Shown in pieces: positions 23,831 to 34,895 of a stretch of 64,000 bases of DNA. Made by a program: the position numbers and the translations under genes. This stretch comes from Romanomermis culicivorax. Taxonomy: Eukaryota > Nematoda > Enoplea > Mermithida > Mermithidae. How positions within the stretch are numbered: the first letter of the stretch is position 1; every line of letters begins with the position of its first letter. The DNA lies in contig CAWUHX010000211.1 of assembly GCA_963922205.1 (NCBI GenBank), positions 124,001 through 188,000 of the forward strand. Direction: 5' to 3'. The notes beneath the pieces were generated by a model, which saw only the letters and a list, made by a program, of their open reading frames with translations, was not told where the DNA came from and ran no database searches.

Positions 23831-24225
23831 TAACTTTTACAAATGCATACATAATATTTCACAATGGACCTTTTACAGAAAATTTACAATGAAAAAACTT
23901 ACAAACTGACTTATCATTGTAAGCAGAATTTGTATTACTAAAACTTTTAAACATTTTATACATAGGAGAATGTCACACTTTATAATACAAAAAATACAAG
24001 GTATATATACTGCAAACTCTGCTATAAAAATTTTGTAGGCCTTTCTTATTTGTGTGTCTTACTGTAGCATTCTTCTTAATATAGTTTATAAAAGCAGGAA
24101 TAATTGGTCATAAACCATATGAATCGAAATAATATACAGAGTTATCATTATCAAAATACATATCTGTCCAATGACTTCCTTTTTAAAAAGATGTATCAGT
24201 GTTTGCATTTAAAGCCGCAGGTCTT

Positions 24226-25065
24226 TTAACTATCTCCAGTAATGTATCCCAAGCAAAAACCCCTAAAAAAATTCTTGATAAAATTGCATCTTGTTGAACA
24301 TAGTATGATTATTGAAAGTTGTTCATCGTAGTCATTGTCATCATTTTGTATCTCTTTTTCTAAAATCCAACTGTTGAATTTTTCAGGATAACCCCACCAC
24401 TCCAGAGGTACTCTATTCTGACCATCTGGAAACCTCTTAGCTTTCGAAATCTTTTCAATTTTGTATTCTTTGATACTAGGGTTAAAATCAATTTTCTGTA
24501 GCTCTTTTTCATAAAAACGTCCTTCTATATCCTCGCCTTCCAAATCTTGAATTCTATAAAGTATATGGTTTCTAGTCTTCACAATATGTTTTACTCTAAA
24601 TACTTCTACACTCCATTAAGGTAAATAACCTTTGTTGAACACACCTCTATGCTTACTAATTTGTACATAATCCTCTATATCAATCTTAGATTTTCTAGTG
24701 TATAAGCTTTCAGGGTAAAGTCTTTGCCACATAATTTTTTCATTAGAATAATTCACATTAACAGGTTTTTCATTGATTGATCTATGAATAGAATGATTAT
24801 AGTTTGGAACAACTGTAGGTAAAATATCAATCCATTTATAAGTGGTAAGCTCTGTAAAATATTTAAATAATTTAGTTTTCAAGGTTCTTTTAAACGGTTC
24901 CACAATTGAACATTTAATGTCTTCATTCTGGGAAGTAAAAAATATATATTATTACCTTTAAATAATTGTTGGAAATCTTTGTTGAAAAATTCTTGTCCTT
25001 TATCTCTGCGCACTCTCCAAGGGATTTGACCTCTTTTTAAAACATTTTGAAAATAATTGCGAGTA
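24226..25065 (-). pseudogene. Polinton retrovirus-like integrase, C-terminal part with chromodomain
   Basis: Visible are the second catalytic aspartate block (RRDKGQEFFNKDFQ), the catalytic glutamate block (DIKCSIVEPFKRTLK), the YNHSIHRSIN motif and, further on, a chromodomain (FPDGQNRVPLEWWGYPEKFN). The DNA between the Asp and Glu blocks has an extra T in a T-run near 24940 that breaks the frame, and a TAA follows KGYLP near 24615. The first catalytic aspartate and the zinc-binding N-terminus were not found. Integrase would insert the element, and the chromodomain may steer it to modified histones. The copy is not functional. Confidence 0.85.
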
Positions 25066-25255
25066 CATTTTGTATTGTTCTTCAGGTGCTAATGTATTAT
25101 CCTTCAAAATGTGCTCTTATTTTTTACAATACATGTCAACTTGTTTAGCTATACCTGTCTTTTGGTTTGCACTCAAAGAAGAAGAAGCATGAGAATTAGT
25201 CAGCTTATTTAGAACCTCATGAAGAATAAGAGCAAATTTACTTGGGAATTTTATT

Positions 25256-25606
25256 CTATAATAATTTCTCTGTAACAAAAGTTGCTAATGTAGATAAAAA
25301 AGCTGGTAATACTAAAGGTAAAATGCTCTACCTATTTGAACAATTCATGCACGTTTATTAAGTAAATCATTTTTCTTGTTTTTTTCCTGTCTTGTAGCTA
25401 AAGCCTTAAGCAATAATTTATGTTTTGCCAATTTATTTTTTAACTTAGAATTAATTGGAATATTACCCTTCAATATATTTAAACAGATTTCATATAAACA
25501 ACAGATCAGATCAGGGGAGAATGTTGAAAAAAACAGGTCTTTGAATACAGTTTGAATTTTTCAACACATTGAGCTTGTGAATATGTTTCTTCAATCTAGA
25601 AGCCAT
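25256..25606 (-). pseudogene. Small conserved Polinton protein (LNILKGNIP motif), frameshifted
   Basis: It starts MASRLKKHIHKLNVLKNSN at 25606. After a one-base frame change near 25520 it continues with CLYEICLNILKGNIPINSK and a Lys-rich helix (NKLAKHKLLLKALATRQEK), then a hydrophobic tail ending at TAG (25256). From memory, an LNxLKGNxPL block followed by KxKLxxxK is a hallmark of a short Polinton protein of unknown function. A stop near 25340 separates the helix from the tail. Confidence 0.6.
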
Positions 25607-25700
25607 ACAAAACAGACCATACATTATAGAAAAATATTACAATAATGACCAAATGCTAAATGAACATTGAAACAATTAATGTATTACATTAAGACAGTAA

Positions 25701-26007
25701 TTAGGCTTCATTTTGTATAATAACATTCAAGTCTTCATGTCTAGAAAAAGGACACAAATTATTTATATTCATAAAAAACAATTTATGATTTGTATCTAGC
25801 TTAAAAAAAATGTTCTACAAAAATAGAGCAAAGTTCGATCATATCCAATTCCATTAGTAATAATTTAGCAAAACACCAAAATTGTGTAACTTTTTTACAT
25901 CCTATAGGTAAACTAACTTCAGGACGTAGATGATTGCACACTTTAGCTATGTCTTTGTAAGCAGTCTTGGCTTTGGGTGAGAAAGGAGTCCAAAACAAAT
26001 CAGCCAT
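25701..26007 (-). pseudogene. Hypothetical Polinton protein, frameshifted at a T-run
   Basis: It starts MADLFWTPFSPKAKTAYKDI at 26007 and stays open to a poly-T near 25800, where the frame shifts. It resumes with NNLCPFSRHEDLNVIIQNEA and a TAA at 25701. The product is about 100 residues with two Cys-containing hydrophobic helices. I cannot name a function; its place between ATPase and integrase fits an accessory Polinton gene. Confidence 0.5.
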
Positions 26008-26039
26008 CTCTTGTCTCTGTTTGTTGGTTAGTAATTTAC

Positions 26040-26722
26040 TTCAAATAAAAAAATATTATAATTTAATAAGTAGATAGGTGGAATAGATATAAAATTTTTA
26101 CCTTTTACTTTATTTTGCACCATTCTGACAAAAACTTCAAATGGGGGGGGAGGGGGGGGCATTGTAATTGACACAAAACAAGCAAGCTAATCATAGAAAA
26201 AATGACCAACCTCTTCAAACTAAACTGATGTATTGACTAAACTGATGTATTGTAAAATATTTTTTTCTGACTACATAATAAATCTACAGTATGAATATAT
26301 CATAAATTAGTACCCTTGATGTACAAGTTTTGGAATTTATTGGTACGGCTACAACAAGACAATAGAGTAGGATGGAAAATATATATTTTGAAACACGCTT
26401 ATAATTGCATAAATTGACCATCATTCTGAGGACATTGTAAAACTTTTTCTATAAAATGTAGTAAGGGTGTTACATGCAATTTATAATTTTCCCATAAATA
26501 TTTCCGAGCTGTACCATTATTTGTATTTGGTATCATAGAATCCATAACATTTACAGTTTCCCATTTTCATAAATTTCAAAAGGATATTGTAACCATACAA
26601 TAAAAACAGATATAAAAAGAATTATGGTAAGACTATTAAAAAAAGTGTATTTACTGCATAACATATCAATAAATAATAAGATCCGACTAACTTTTTAAAA
26701 GTTTTTTTGTAAAAATGATAAA
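26040..26722. other. Polinton intergenic segment with a G-run
   Basis: AT-rich sequence without a supported gene. A G-rich patch of about 20 bases (26142-26160) interrupts it. Confidence 0.45.
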
Positions 26723-27330
26723 TTATTTAGCTGTATATATAAGCATGTGATAATTGTCAGGAAATATATTGGCTCTAAGTTGATATTTTTCAGGACATGT
26801 CTGTGTAAGATCTACTAATAAATAACCATACGGTATACTTGTAGCATCCTCATACATCTCTATAAAATAATTTGAATTGGATGAGAATCTGGTGAGCCAG
26901 TGTGCAAACTTGTAATCTATCGCTAGGGTTTTTTAAAAGAATCAAATATTTAGCGTTTATTCTACTTGTATGCATTCTATCAAAAAATGTGTTCTGAACT
27001 ATATGTATAATTGATAGATTCCAGTGATCTGAGCCTTTAATAAAAAGCTGAGTTAAACATTGATCATTCTTCATCTCTTGCATCATATCATCCATAATTA
27101 ATAAATTAAGTGTGTCTTTACTTTTTTGTAGTTCATCCAAGTCAGGTGAACCTTGAATAAAATCTACATAAGAACATTTTTGAACTAATTCATTGTAAGC
27201 TTCTTGCCATTCAGAATAACACCAATAAAATTTTATAGGAGCAGGATGAATCATTTCTTTTGCAAAAATTACTAATTTTTTAACAAATTGCATTTTTCCT
27301 GATTTTATCAGGGCAGAAACTATGCAATTA
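26723..27330 (-). pseudogene. Polinton FtsK/HerA-type genome packaging ATPase, Walker A degraded
   Basis: The Walker B block LNLLIMDDMMQEM is clear, followed by LFIKGSDHWNLSIIHIVQN, the family's (F/I)TKGSHHxNLSVxxIVQN motif, and LILLKNPSDRLQV. The C-terminal ATSIPYGYLLVDL ends at TAA (26723). Upstream, the Walker A position reads VSALIKSGKM; the family has a GPxxSGKT-type loop, so the first Gly and the Thr are gone. A one-base frame change lies near 26866. Packaging ATPases pump DNA into preformed capsids; this one could not hydrolyse ATP normally. Confidence 0.85.
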
Positions 27331-27881
27331 AATGGAAGTTTTTTTATATATAAAACTCTTCAACATCTGACATCTCTCTCTCTCTCTCTCACACACACAA
27401 CAAAAACCAGCCACTTTTTACTTGGACAATTTTAAAGTGATTTTATTTTAAATGGTTTGTTATTTATAATTACCCAAAATTACAATAGAATAAAATGGGA
27501 TACAAGCATAAAGCATAAAAGTAAATGATTAAATAAAATAGAATAGTATTACTTTAACACGTAATAATAATAGTCATATGCAAAAATAAGATACACGCAA
27601 ATGATATATGAGGGTATATATGAAGCAAGCATTGATCAATTAACTAATTAGGCATACAATAATATAATGCGTGTAAATGAAACTTCACAATTTTTGATTA
27701 ATAAACTTGCCTACTATCTTGATAACAACACCATCATCAAAATCCTAATGATTACCTTCATCAATAAAATGAGCTCCAGTATCCTTAACAATCTTACAAC
27801 TAGTACTTGTAAGTGGAATACAATGAAATATATCAATCATCTATTTAAAGGCAAGAAGACAATAATAACCTTTAACCTTGC
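27331..27881. other. Polinton intergenic segment with (CT)n/(CA)n run
   Basis: A short CTCTCTCT/CACACACA run at about 27371-27400 and AT-rich sequence. The small open frames here have no recognisable features. Confidence 0.4.
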
Positions 27882-28409
27882 CTATAACATACTCAAAACA
27901 GTCAATAATAACCCCCATAAATGATTGACTGCTGGTATAATTGCATTATTATATAAGGATTGACAACCCAGACACTGATGATCCTCAATAATTCCTACAT
28001 CTTTTGCACAACAACAATCAAAACAATACCCCATAAATATGTTTATTATAGCCAGTTCAGCACTTATAATTATAAACAATTCTTCATCTTTTACTACATC
28101 CAGCAAACTCCTATCCGACGCTGAATTGTAGTCTGGATCGTTGAGGTAGTCAATGAAAAGATTGTTAACAAACATCATTTGAGTGCTAACTGTCTTTTGA
28201 TCTACAGTAGCATCATCTGCTTCTCCAGCGATTTTCGTAGCATTGCTATCTTCTCCAGTGGTTTTCATACCATCATTGCCTTCCCCCACAATTTTTGCCG
28301 CATTGTCCCCTTCTTCTCCAATGATTTTTATACCATTGCCACCTTTTCCAGTGATTTTTGTTGCTGAAGCATCAGCGTCACCATTATTAATTGTTGTGCA
28401 TTCCATCAT
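27882..28409 (-). CDS. Hypothetical Polinton protein with a short tandem repeat and a Cys/His motif
   Basis: An uninterrupted 175-residue frame. Residues about 16-66 form about five units of roughly 11 residues with consensus xKIxGExxDxA, encoded at about 28200-28365 by direct DNA repeats of about 33 bp. The C-terminal half contains CFDCCCAKDVGIIEDHQCLG. A CxxC...HxCL arrangement occurs, as I recall, in an uncharacterised Polinton gene and may bind zinc. Function unknown. It is one of the few Polinton frames without a stop, though the family's full length is unclear. Confidence 0.55.
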   Translation of the reverse strand: MMECTTINNGDADASATKITGKGGNGIKIIGEEGDNAAKIVGEGNDGMKTTGEDSNATKIAGEADDATVDQKTVSTQMMFVNNLFIDYLNDPDYNSASDRSLLDVVKDEELFIIISAELAIINIFMGYCFDCCCAKDVGIIEDHQCLGCQSLYNNAIIPAVNHLWGLLLTVLSML

Positions 28410-28640
28410 TGTTGTTGTTGTTGGTTGGTGTTTTACTGCTAAAGCATTGTACTTGTTTGAAATACCTGGTGCTATTTGATGTATTGAGTTGGTCCAGCAC
28501 CAAAATTGCTAAAGAAAAACATTATAAGCATTGAAAGAAAGAAAGAAAGAAAAACCATTTTAACCTTAAAAATTGTTAAAGAAAGAAAGAAACAGAGAAA
28601 AAAAGAAAGAAAGAAAGAAAGAAAGAAAGAAAAATTCATA

Positions 28641-28952
28641 TCATCTCACTTCTTTAGATAAACTCCATTTCCTTTGATTAAACACGTTGGTAAATGGTAC
28701 TGTAACCCTGTTGCTCTTGACCAACATCTTATAGCCCAAGTTGATGCGGCATTGACCTCCATGGGAAAATGTATTTTTGATAATGTTGACATTGGGACCT
28801 AATATACCGTATTGAGGTAGAATGAGTTTGAACCCTCAACCATATGCCTCCTTTGTTTTACGGTGGATGTTACAAAAATAAATCAACATGTATTCACCCT
28901 CAACCGCTACAAATAAAGCCATGTTTTTGTCTAATGTAAACTGGTGTTCCAT
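28641..28952 (-). pseudogene. Unidentified small Polinton protein with one internal stop
   Basis: It starts MEHQFTLDKNMALF at 28952 and reads in one frame to TGA at 28641, with a single internal TGA after TKEAYG. The first half has a strand-like pattern, ALFVAVEGEYMLIYFCNIH followed by basic residues. This faintly resembles single-strand DNA-binding PC4-type proteins, but the match is too weak to name. It is the gene nearest the divergent polymerase. Confidence is modest that it is a true gene. Confidence 0.4.
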
Positions 28953-29240
28953 TTTTAAAAATTTGGGAGTTGAATACAGGAAATATATTAAAGAGAGAGG
29001 GAGAGAGAGAGAGAGAAACAAGTAGTTTTTGTAACAGCAGAAATGAGAAATGTATAAAGTGATCAAAATTTTAGAGAGTAAAAGGCGGGTTATAAGCATA
29101 ATAAATATCCTGAACATATATACTACAGTAGTCTGTTATTTTGATGGCTATGTAAGAGGGGGGGCGGGGTTATAAGCAAAAGAAATTTTCCAGCTATATA
29201 TCCTACAGTTACTCTTTGTTCTGTCATATACATATAGAAC

Positions 29241-29400
29241 CTAGAGAAAATAAATTTGTTTGTGTGTTATAGTAATCTTGGAGGTCAAAGCTAGAGAAAA
29301 TAATTGTGTTTATATGTTATAGTAATCTTCAAGGTCAAAGCTAGAGGAAATAATTGTGTTTGTGTATTATGGTAATCTTCGAGGTCAAAGCTAGAGAAAT
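29241..29400. repeat. Three exact-period 50-bp tandem repeats upstream of polymerase B
   Basis: CTAGAG(A/G)AAATAATTGTGT-like units start at 29241, 29291 and 29341, with a fourth start at 29391, and each ends (A/G)AGGTCAAAG. A second, looser pair (GAAATGATATAGCCA and GAAATGATATGGCCA) follows at about 29396 and 29600. They lie between the divergently oriented minus-strand genes and polymerase B, where a bidirectional promoter or origin would be expected. Confidence 0.85.
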
Positions 29401-29812
29401 GATATAGCCAGTTGCACACGAGTTATAATGGTCTTTAAAGATTTTCTCCATAAAAAGAAAAGATAGTGCAACAGAGTTATAAACAAATATTACAGTTCTT
29501 TTATAGTATTAAGAATCAAAACAAAAATACTAGAGTTCTACTGTAAAACAGGTGTTTCAACTGATTTTAACTGGTTATATTCTAGTAAAATAAGCTAAAG
29601 AAATGATATGGCCACGTGTTCATGAGTTATAGAGGTCTTTAAGGCTTTCCCATCATGAAAAAGAAAACTACTATGACAGGGTCATAAACATTGATTAAAA
29701 CTCTACCATAGAATTAATAGTTTTTGCTGATTTATAAAACATTTTTCGTTATTACTGTAGTGTTTTCTTGTTTTTTCTAGTTTCAGTTTTGATAATCTTC
29801 ATAATTAAACTT

Positions 29813-32800
29813 ATTTAGGAGGATATCACTTTAGACAAGGAGGACATACCTATGCAAAATTTAGAAGATATTACTTCTGATGAAGAGGAAGTGGTTGTGG
29901 ATGAGGATTTAGATAATATTACCTAGGAGGAAGAAGAAGAAGAAGAGGAAGAAGAAGAAGTGGAAGAAGAAGAGGAAAAAACACTCAATAATAATATTTC
30001 AGATGAACAAGGAACTATTTTAGATTATGATGATGAAAATGATCAGTACAAAAGTTATACACCACACAGTTCAGATGAGGAAGAAATTTACGAACCAGTT
30101 CGAATTGGCAGTGGGGGTATAAAAAACTCATCTTTTGTTGCCCATGATTTTTTCAAATTAGGGCAACCCAGTACCATGGATATTAGACATTTTAATACAG
30201 TAGGTCGCAAGTATTCTTTGAATTTTCCCAATACTGAATGTATGGATGATGTAATGCCCAACTTGCGCCAACATTTCAGGGCATAGTTGAGCAAATTTCA
30301 GTGAATGTCCACCATATTGCCCTTATGGGGTTTTCCTTTGACCATCTGGATTTGACAAAAGGTTGTGTTTTGATACCTTTTAGACCAAAACATGCTTTAA
30401 CCGGTGATTTTATGGTAAACACACTAAATGCCATTCTTCAATCAAACAAGCAAATTCAAATTGATAGTCACCAAGCTACAATTCCTCTGTTGTTGTAACA
30501 CCACCTGAGGGTAGCGGTAAGCTATTTAAATTACTTATTTACTTACTCACTTGGTTGCCTTTTAACATTTTTTTAAAAACTTTTCTTTTCATTTTTCTTT
30601 GCTTATTTTCTTTTTTAAAATAAGGTATTCACAATGCTCATCAATATTCAAAGCATAATGATTTCCTGAAAGACAAGCACTGCGTTATTCAAATCAACAA
30701 CATTGATGATTTATGTTTTGCTCGAGCTCTAGGTATTGCTAGAGCTTATGTTCATAAAAAAATCCAAATGCAGTGTACAAGTGGGAAAGTATATGAAAAT
30801 CTGATAAGACACATCTACTGCAAACAAAGGTTGCTAAAGAATTCATGGCCCTGGCAGGTTTAGCTAATCATCAAGGGTCTTGCTGATTTCATCAATGGGA
30901 AAAACTGCAAACTGTTCTACTACACGATTATCAAATCAAAATTTTTAGCAAAGATTGGTTTAAGGATTTAATATTTAAAGGTTAGTGTGTTCTTACTTTT
31001 CTGTTATTGTGTGCACATTTAGAGTTTCAAGGACCTGAAGCAATACATGTTTCTAATATTTACCACCACAATAACCATTACTCAGTCATTACAAAGATGC
31101 CTGGTTTTTTTGACCATGGTTACTTTTATCCTTATTTTGATTTAGCCTACAATAACAAAGTGAAACATAGATGCAAAAACTTTTGTCCTTTGTGTTACAA
31201 TACACCCCCATGTAATCAATTTAATGCTCCAAAAGGCAAAGATTGTCACCAATATTTTAAAAAAGACGAGTGTTTTGCTTGACACAAGTTTGTTTCTACT
31301 CAAAAAGGACAATCAAAATGTCAAAAAACTGGGGTATCTATTTGTGACCGCTTCAAAGTGTGCGAGGAAAGTGATACACTGGTTTGGCGAGCACATTCTA
31401 AGCCTCATAATTGTGGTTATTTTGAATGCAAAACATGCAATAAAAGCTTACCGAGAAAAGGTATTAGAATAGCTATTATTTTTATCTTTGTTTAAATTTT
31501 TAAATTTTAGGACATATATGTTTTATGCATCCTGTTGGTAGCGAGCAAGTTGAGAAGGAAGATGTATTTGAAACAAATAACAAGGGTGTTAATGATGACA
31601 ATACTTGTCTAGTTGCTGATGAAACAGGAATTAATGATAAGTGTCCAATTGATCAAAAATTTTTTTTTTTTTATTTTGAGACTATGCAGGAAAAAGTTTT
31701 ACGACAAACTGAACTAGGCAATGTATTCAAACATGAACCAAATTTATGCATTGTTCATACTGAAAGTGATCAGTGTCGTCAAAGCGAAGGAGATTTTCGT
31801 TGCAATACTTGTGATCAATGTGAGCCCATATTCATATGATCTACATGTCTGAATGATTTCTGCAAGTAAATTTTTGGACAAGATATGAAAAACATTACTG
31901 CCATAGCACATAATTCTCGAGGAATCGATGGACAGTTTATAATGCAATTTTTGTACCATAATGGTCATCATAAACTGAATATCATTAATGGGTAAATTAG
32001 CGACTTGTTTTGTAGTTTTTCATTTTCATTTACTTATTCATTTTTTTATTCATACAGGATTAGAATTGATGTGTATCAAGGTATGATCGATAAAAATTAT
32101 TGATTCTTTGAACTTTCTTCCAATGCCTCTAGCCGCTCTACCGAAAACATTTGGGATAAGTGAAATATGTAAAGGATATTTTCCACATTTCTTTAATAGA
32201 AAGGAAAATTATGGATATATTGGACCATATTGTTCACTGGACATGTATGGTTACAATGCTATGAAACCTGCAGCTTGTGCCACATTTTCGGAGTGGTATA
32301 ATGGAAAGCTTGAAGCAGTAAGTTTGTTAAAAGTATAAAAGTTTTGCTCTTAGAAGTGTATCCTTGTTTAGGAGTATCAGTTTAACTTTGACAAGGAATT
32401 ACTCAATTACTGTCGTAATGATGTGCAGGTTTTATGACAGTGTTCTATGAAATTTAGGGATTTTTTTATGGAGGAAACAGATGCTGATCTTTTTGAAAAA
32501 TCAATAACTATCACCGGCGCTTCTAATCTTGTTTTCTGATGTTAATTTTTTAAACCAAACAGTATTGGAGTAATACCTTACAAAGGTTATTGTGAAGAAG
32601 AAAGACAGTCTGTTATCACCTCAAAATGGTTAAAAGTATCTCATAAAAACGAAAAACTGTTTATTCAACATAAAATTAATGGTGGTGAAGTTCAAATTGG
32701 TGAATACAAGGTTGATGGTTTATCAGGTCATTTTGTTAAAATTTTAAAAATTTTCAATACCTACTTGTTTGTTTGTTTGTTTGTTAAAGGAACAACTGTT

Positions 32801-34240
32801 TATGAATTTTATGGTTGTTTTCGGCATGGTTGTCTGAAAAGTATGAAAAATAGCCATAAATTAACAGCTGATAAGGATACAAAAACAAGCGATGCATATG
32901 AGCGCACATTTAATCTTGCTATGGAACTTCAATCCGTTGGTTATAACATAGTTAAAATGTGGAAAAGTGAACTGTTACAACAAATTCATTCAAATCCCGA
33001 AGTGGAAACATTTTTGCTACAGTTGAAATACTTGAACCTATAAACCCTCGAGAAGGTAAAAATTTAAAATATATTCTTTTTCATTCTGTCAAAAGTTTTG
33101 TTGTTGTTTTTAGCTTTCTTTGGTGGTCACACTAATGTGGTAAAATTATATCACAAAATTAAGTACAATGAAGATGGAAACTTGCCAAAAAATCAATTAT
33201 GTGGATGTGTGCAGTTTATACCCATTCATCAACAAATATGGGAAATACCCCACAAGTCATCCAAAAACCCTGACTGGAGGCTTTGAAGAGGTCAGCTCAA
33301 CTTCTCAACCTTATGAGGGTTCAATCAAGTGTATGGTTTTACCACCTCATAAACTCTTACACCCTGTTTTACCATATCAACATGGTGGTAAATTGCTCTT
33401 CCCTTTATGCAAAACTTGCACCCATGATTCACAAAAGACCACATGCGACCACAATGACCAAGATTGAGCATTAGATGGTACATGGGTTACCATAGAATTA
33501 TACGATGCCTTAGAGAATGGATATAAGGTATATTGTTACTGTAATAATTTGCCTTTTGGTTCTAAAGTTTGGCATTATGATAACATTGAACAATATCATC
33601 CAACTAGTAACCCTGATGGTGGTTTATTCACTCAGTACATCAACACTTTTATGAAAATGCAGCTAGTAAGTTTTATATTTTTTGAAATGTAGTCAATTCT
33701 GATCACTGGTTTTTATACGAAAGTAAAGGCTACCTTGCTAGAGCTCAGAATGATGAGCTAAAAGGTGAATATGAAATGGAGGTCTACAATCCAGAGAATA
33801 TTTCATTAGACCCCTCAAAAATTTCGAAAAATCCTGGAAAGAGACTTTTGGCCAAACTAATGTTAAATTCATTTTGGGGGAAGATGGTTTTGCAAAGTTT
33901 TTGTATTTATTTAGTTATTATTTTATGTTTTTTAGTTTGGTTAGTAAAACAATATGGATAAGACTATTATCCACAATGCCCCTAAAGAATATTTTGAACT
34001 CATAATGAATGTTGTGAATGTTATTAAAAATGTTAGACTAATCAATAAGCAAATGGTGTCAATGAATTTTTGTCAGCATGATGATTTTGCCAAGGTTATG
34101 TGGAATACTAACTCCGTTATAGCAGCCTATATGACAGCTCAGGCTCAACTGAAGTTATATTCTTACATTCAATGATTAAAAAGTTGAGTATTGTATTTTG
34201 ATATGGATAGTATTATTTACTTGTCAACAATTGACAAGCT
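29813..34240 (+). pseudogene. Polinton protein-primed DNA polymerase B, intron-split, 3'-truncated
   Basis: A first ATG lies at 29857 in a strongly acidic N-terminal region with a poly-Glu run. Family landmarks follow in order: a zinc-like CPLCYNTPPC block near 31190, the Exo I block reading FFYFETMQE (31670), KGYFPHFFNRKENYGYIGP (32180), YCRNDVQVL (32410), motif A YVDVCSLYPF (33195), motif B KLMLNSFWGK (33860) and motif C YFDMDSIIYL (34200). Eight GT-AG introns fit in phase: 30517-30624, 30981-31022, 31461-31510, 31992-32057, 32318-32371, 32727-32789, 33056-33113 and 33887-33935. In-frame stops (for example 31280, 32437) and frame changes are present. The gene breaks off shortly after motif C, about 130 bp before the right terminal repeat, so the thumb region is missing. 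Confidence 0.9.
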
Positions 34241-34374
34241 GGTCTTTTTTTCTTCTATAAAAGACCTTTTTGGTCATTTTCACGCAGTCAATTTTATGCA
34301 CACGCACCCGCAAGAATAATGTTTCATCATGTATAGACTTTTTCGAGATTTTACTTATAGAACAGATCATCACT

Positions 34375-34895
34375 GACCAATCTGACCAATCCGACAATTA
34401 CTGACTGGAACGATTGTTCAGGAATGGGACCTCCCACCATATTCACACCTGCAGGTGGCGCCCTTTTGTCAAAGGGGGTCTGGGGGTGCAAATTTTTGAA
34501 ACACTTCCTCTTCCCACAGAGGAAGTCGTTTTTATACATGCTTTCTTTTTATTTCTTTTCCATTTTTTTGTTCATTTTAGTTTTCGTTTTTCCATTTTTT
34601 GTTTGTCATCAATTTTCTTTCTCCACCTACAGTAACATGACTATTACCCTAATTATACTATTACCATAATCCAAATATTACCATAATTCTACTACTACGC
34701 TAACTGTAGGTGGAGATCTTCTGGAGTTCTCCACCTACAGTTACCCCGTTTTACCATATTTCTACTATTACGGTAACTCCAGAAGCTGCATGCTTAACCA
34801 TACAACCTATAAATCGACAAAAAATGACAAATTATAGGTCATACACAAAAGGGATATCCTTAACCATACGACCTATAGGGTCTGGCCTTACTACT
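34375..34895 (-). repeat. Polinton right terminal inverted repeat
   Basis: It ends CCTTACTACT at 34895 and mirrors the left repeat. Relative to it, about 85 bp are extra at about 34700-34785, including the perfect inverted pair ACTGTAGGTGGAG and CTCCACCTACAGT separated by 11 bp. It also has about 13 extra bases just before the terminal CTTACTACT. Confidence 0.88.

Larger units (their letters stand above)
14721..34895. mobile_element. Polinton/Maverick virus-like transposon, degenerate, nearly full length
   Basis: Outer ends are AGTAGTAAGG and CCTTACTACT, as expected for Polintons, which begin with AG and end with CT. The flanking hexamers CAGGTT and AAGGTG share the core AGGT, compatible with a decayed 6-bp duplication. 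Long inverted repeats lead into a block holding the Polinton gene set: major capsid, small pVI-like protein, penton, integrase, small proteins and packaging ATPase on the minus strand, polymerase B on the plus strand. Excluding the 2.36-kb insertion, the length is about 17.8 kb, within the usual 15-20 kb. No cysteine protease gene was recognised; it may be decayed in 17.6-20.3 kb. All recognisable core genes carry lesions, so the copy is not autonomous. Confidence 0.93.

Noticed and set aside
24925..24960. A GT...AG intron in the integrase between the Asp and Glu blocks
   Set aside because: Splicing it would delete conserved residues (YFTSQN region). An extra T in the T-run explains the frame break better.
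33666..33692. A 27-nt GTAAGT...TAG gap in polymerase B as a ninth intron
   Set aside because: Too short for a normal intron, and the join is out of phase. A frameshift is more likely.
20377..34240. Alternative genetic code to explain the many in-frame stops in the Polinton
   Set aside because: All three stops occur, mixed with frameshifts and lost catalytic residues, and the host LAF-1 gene reads cleanly in the standard code.
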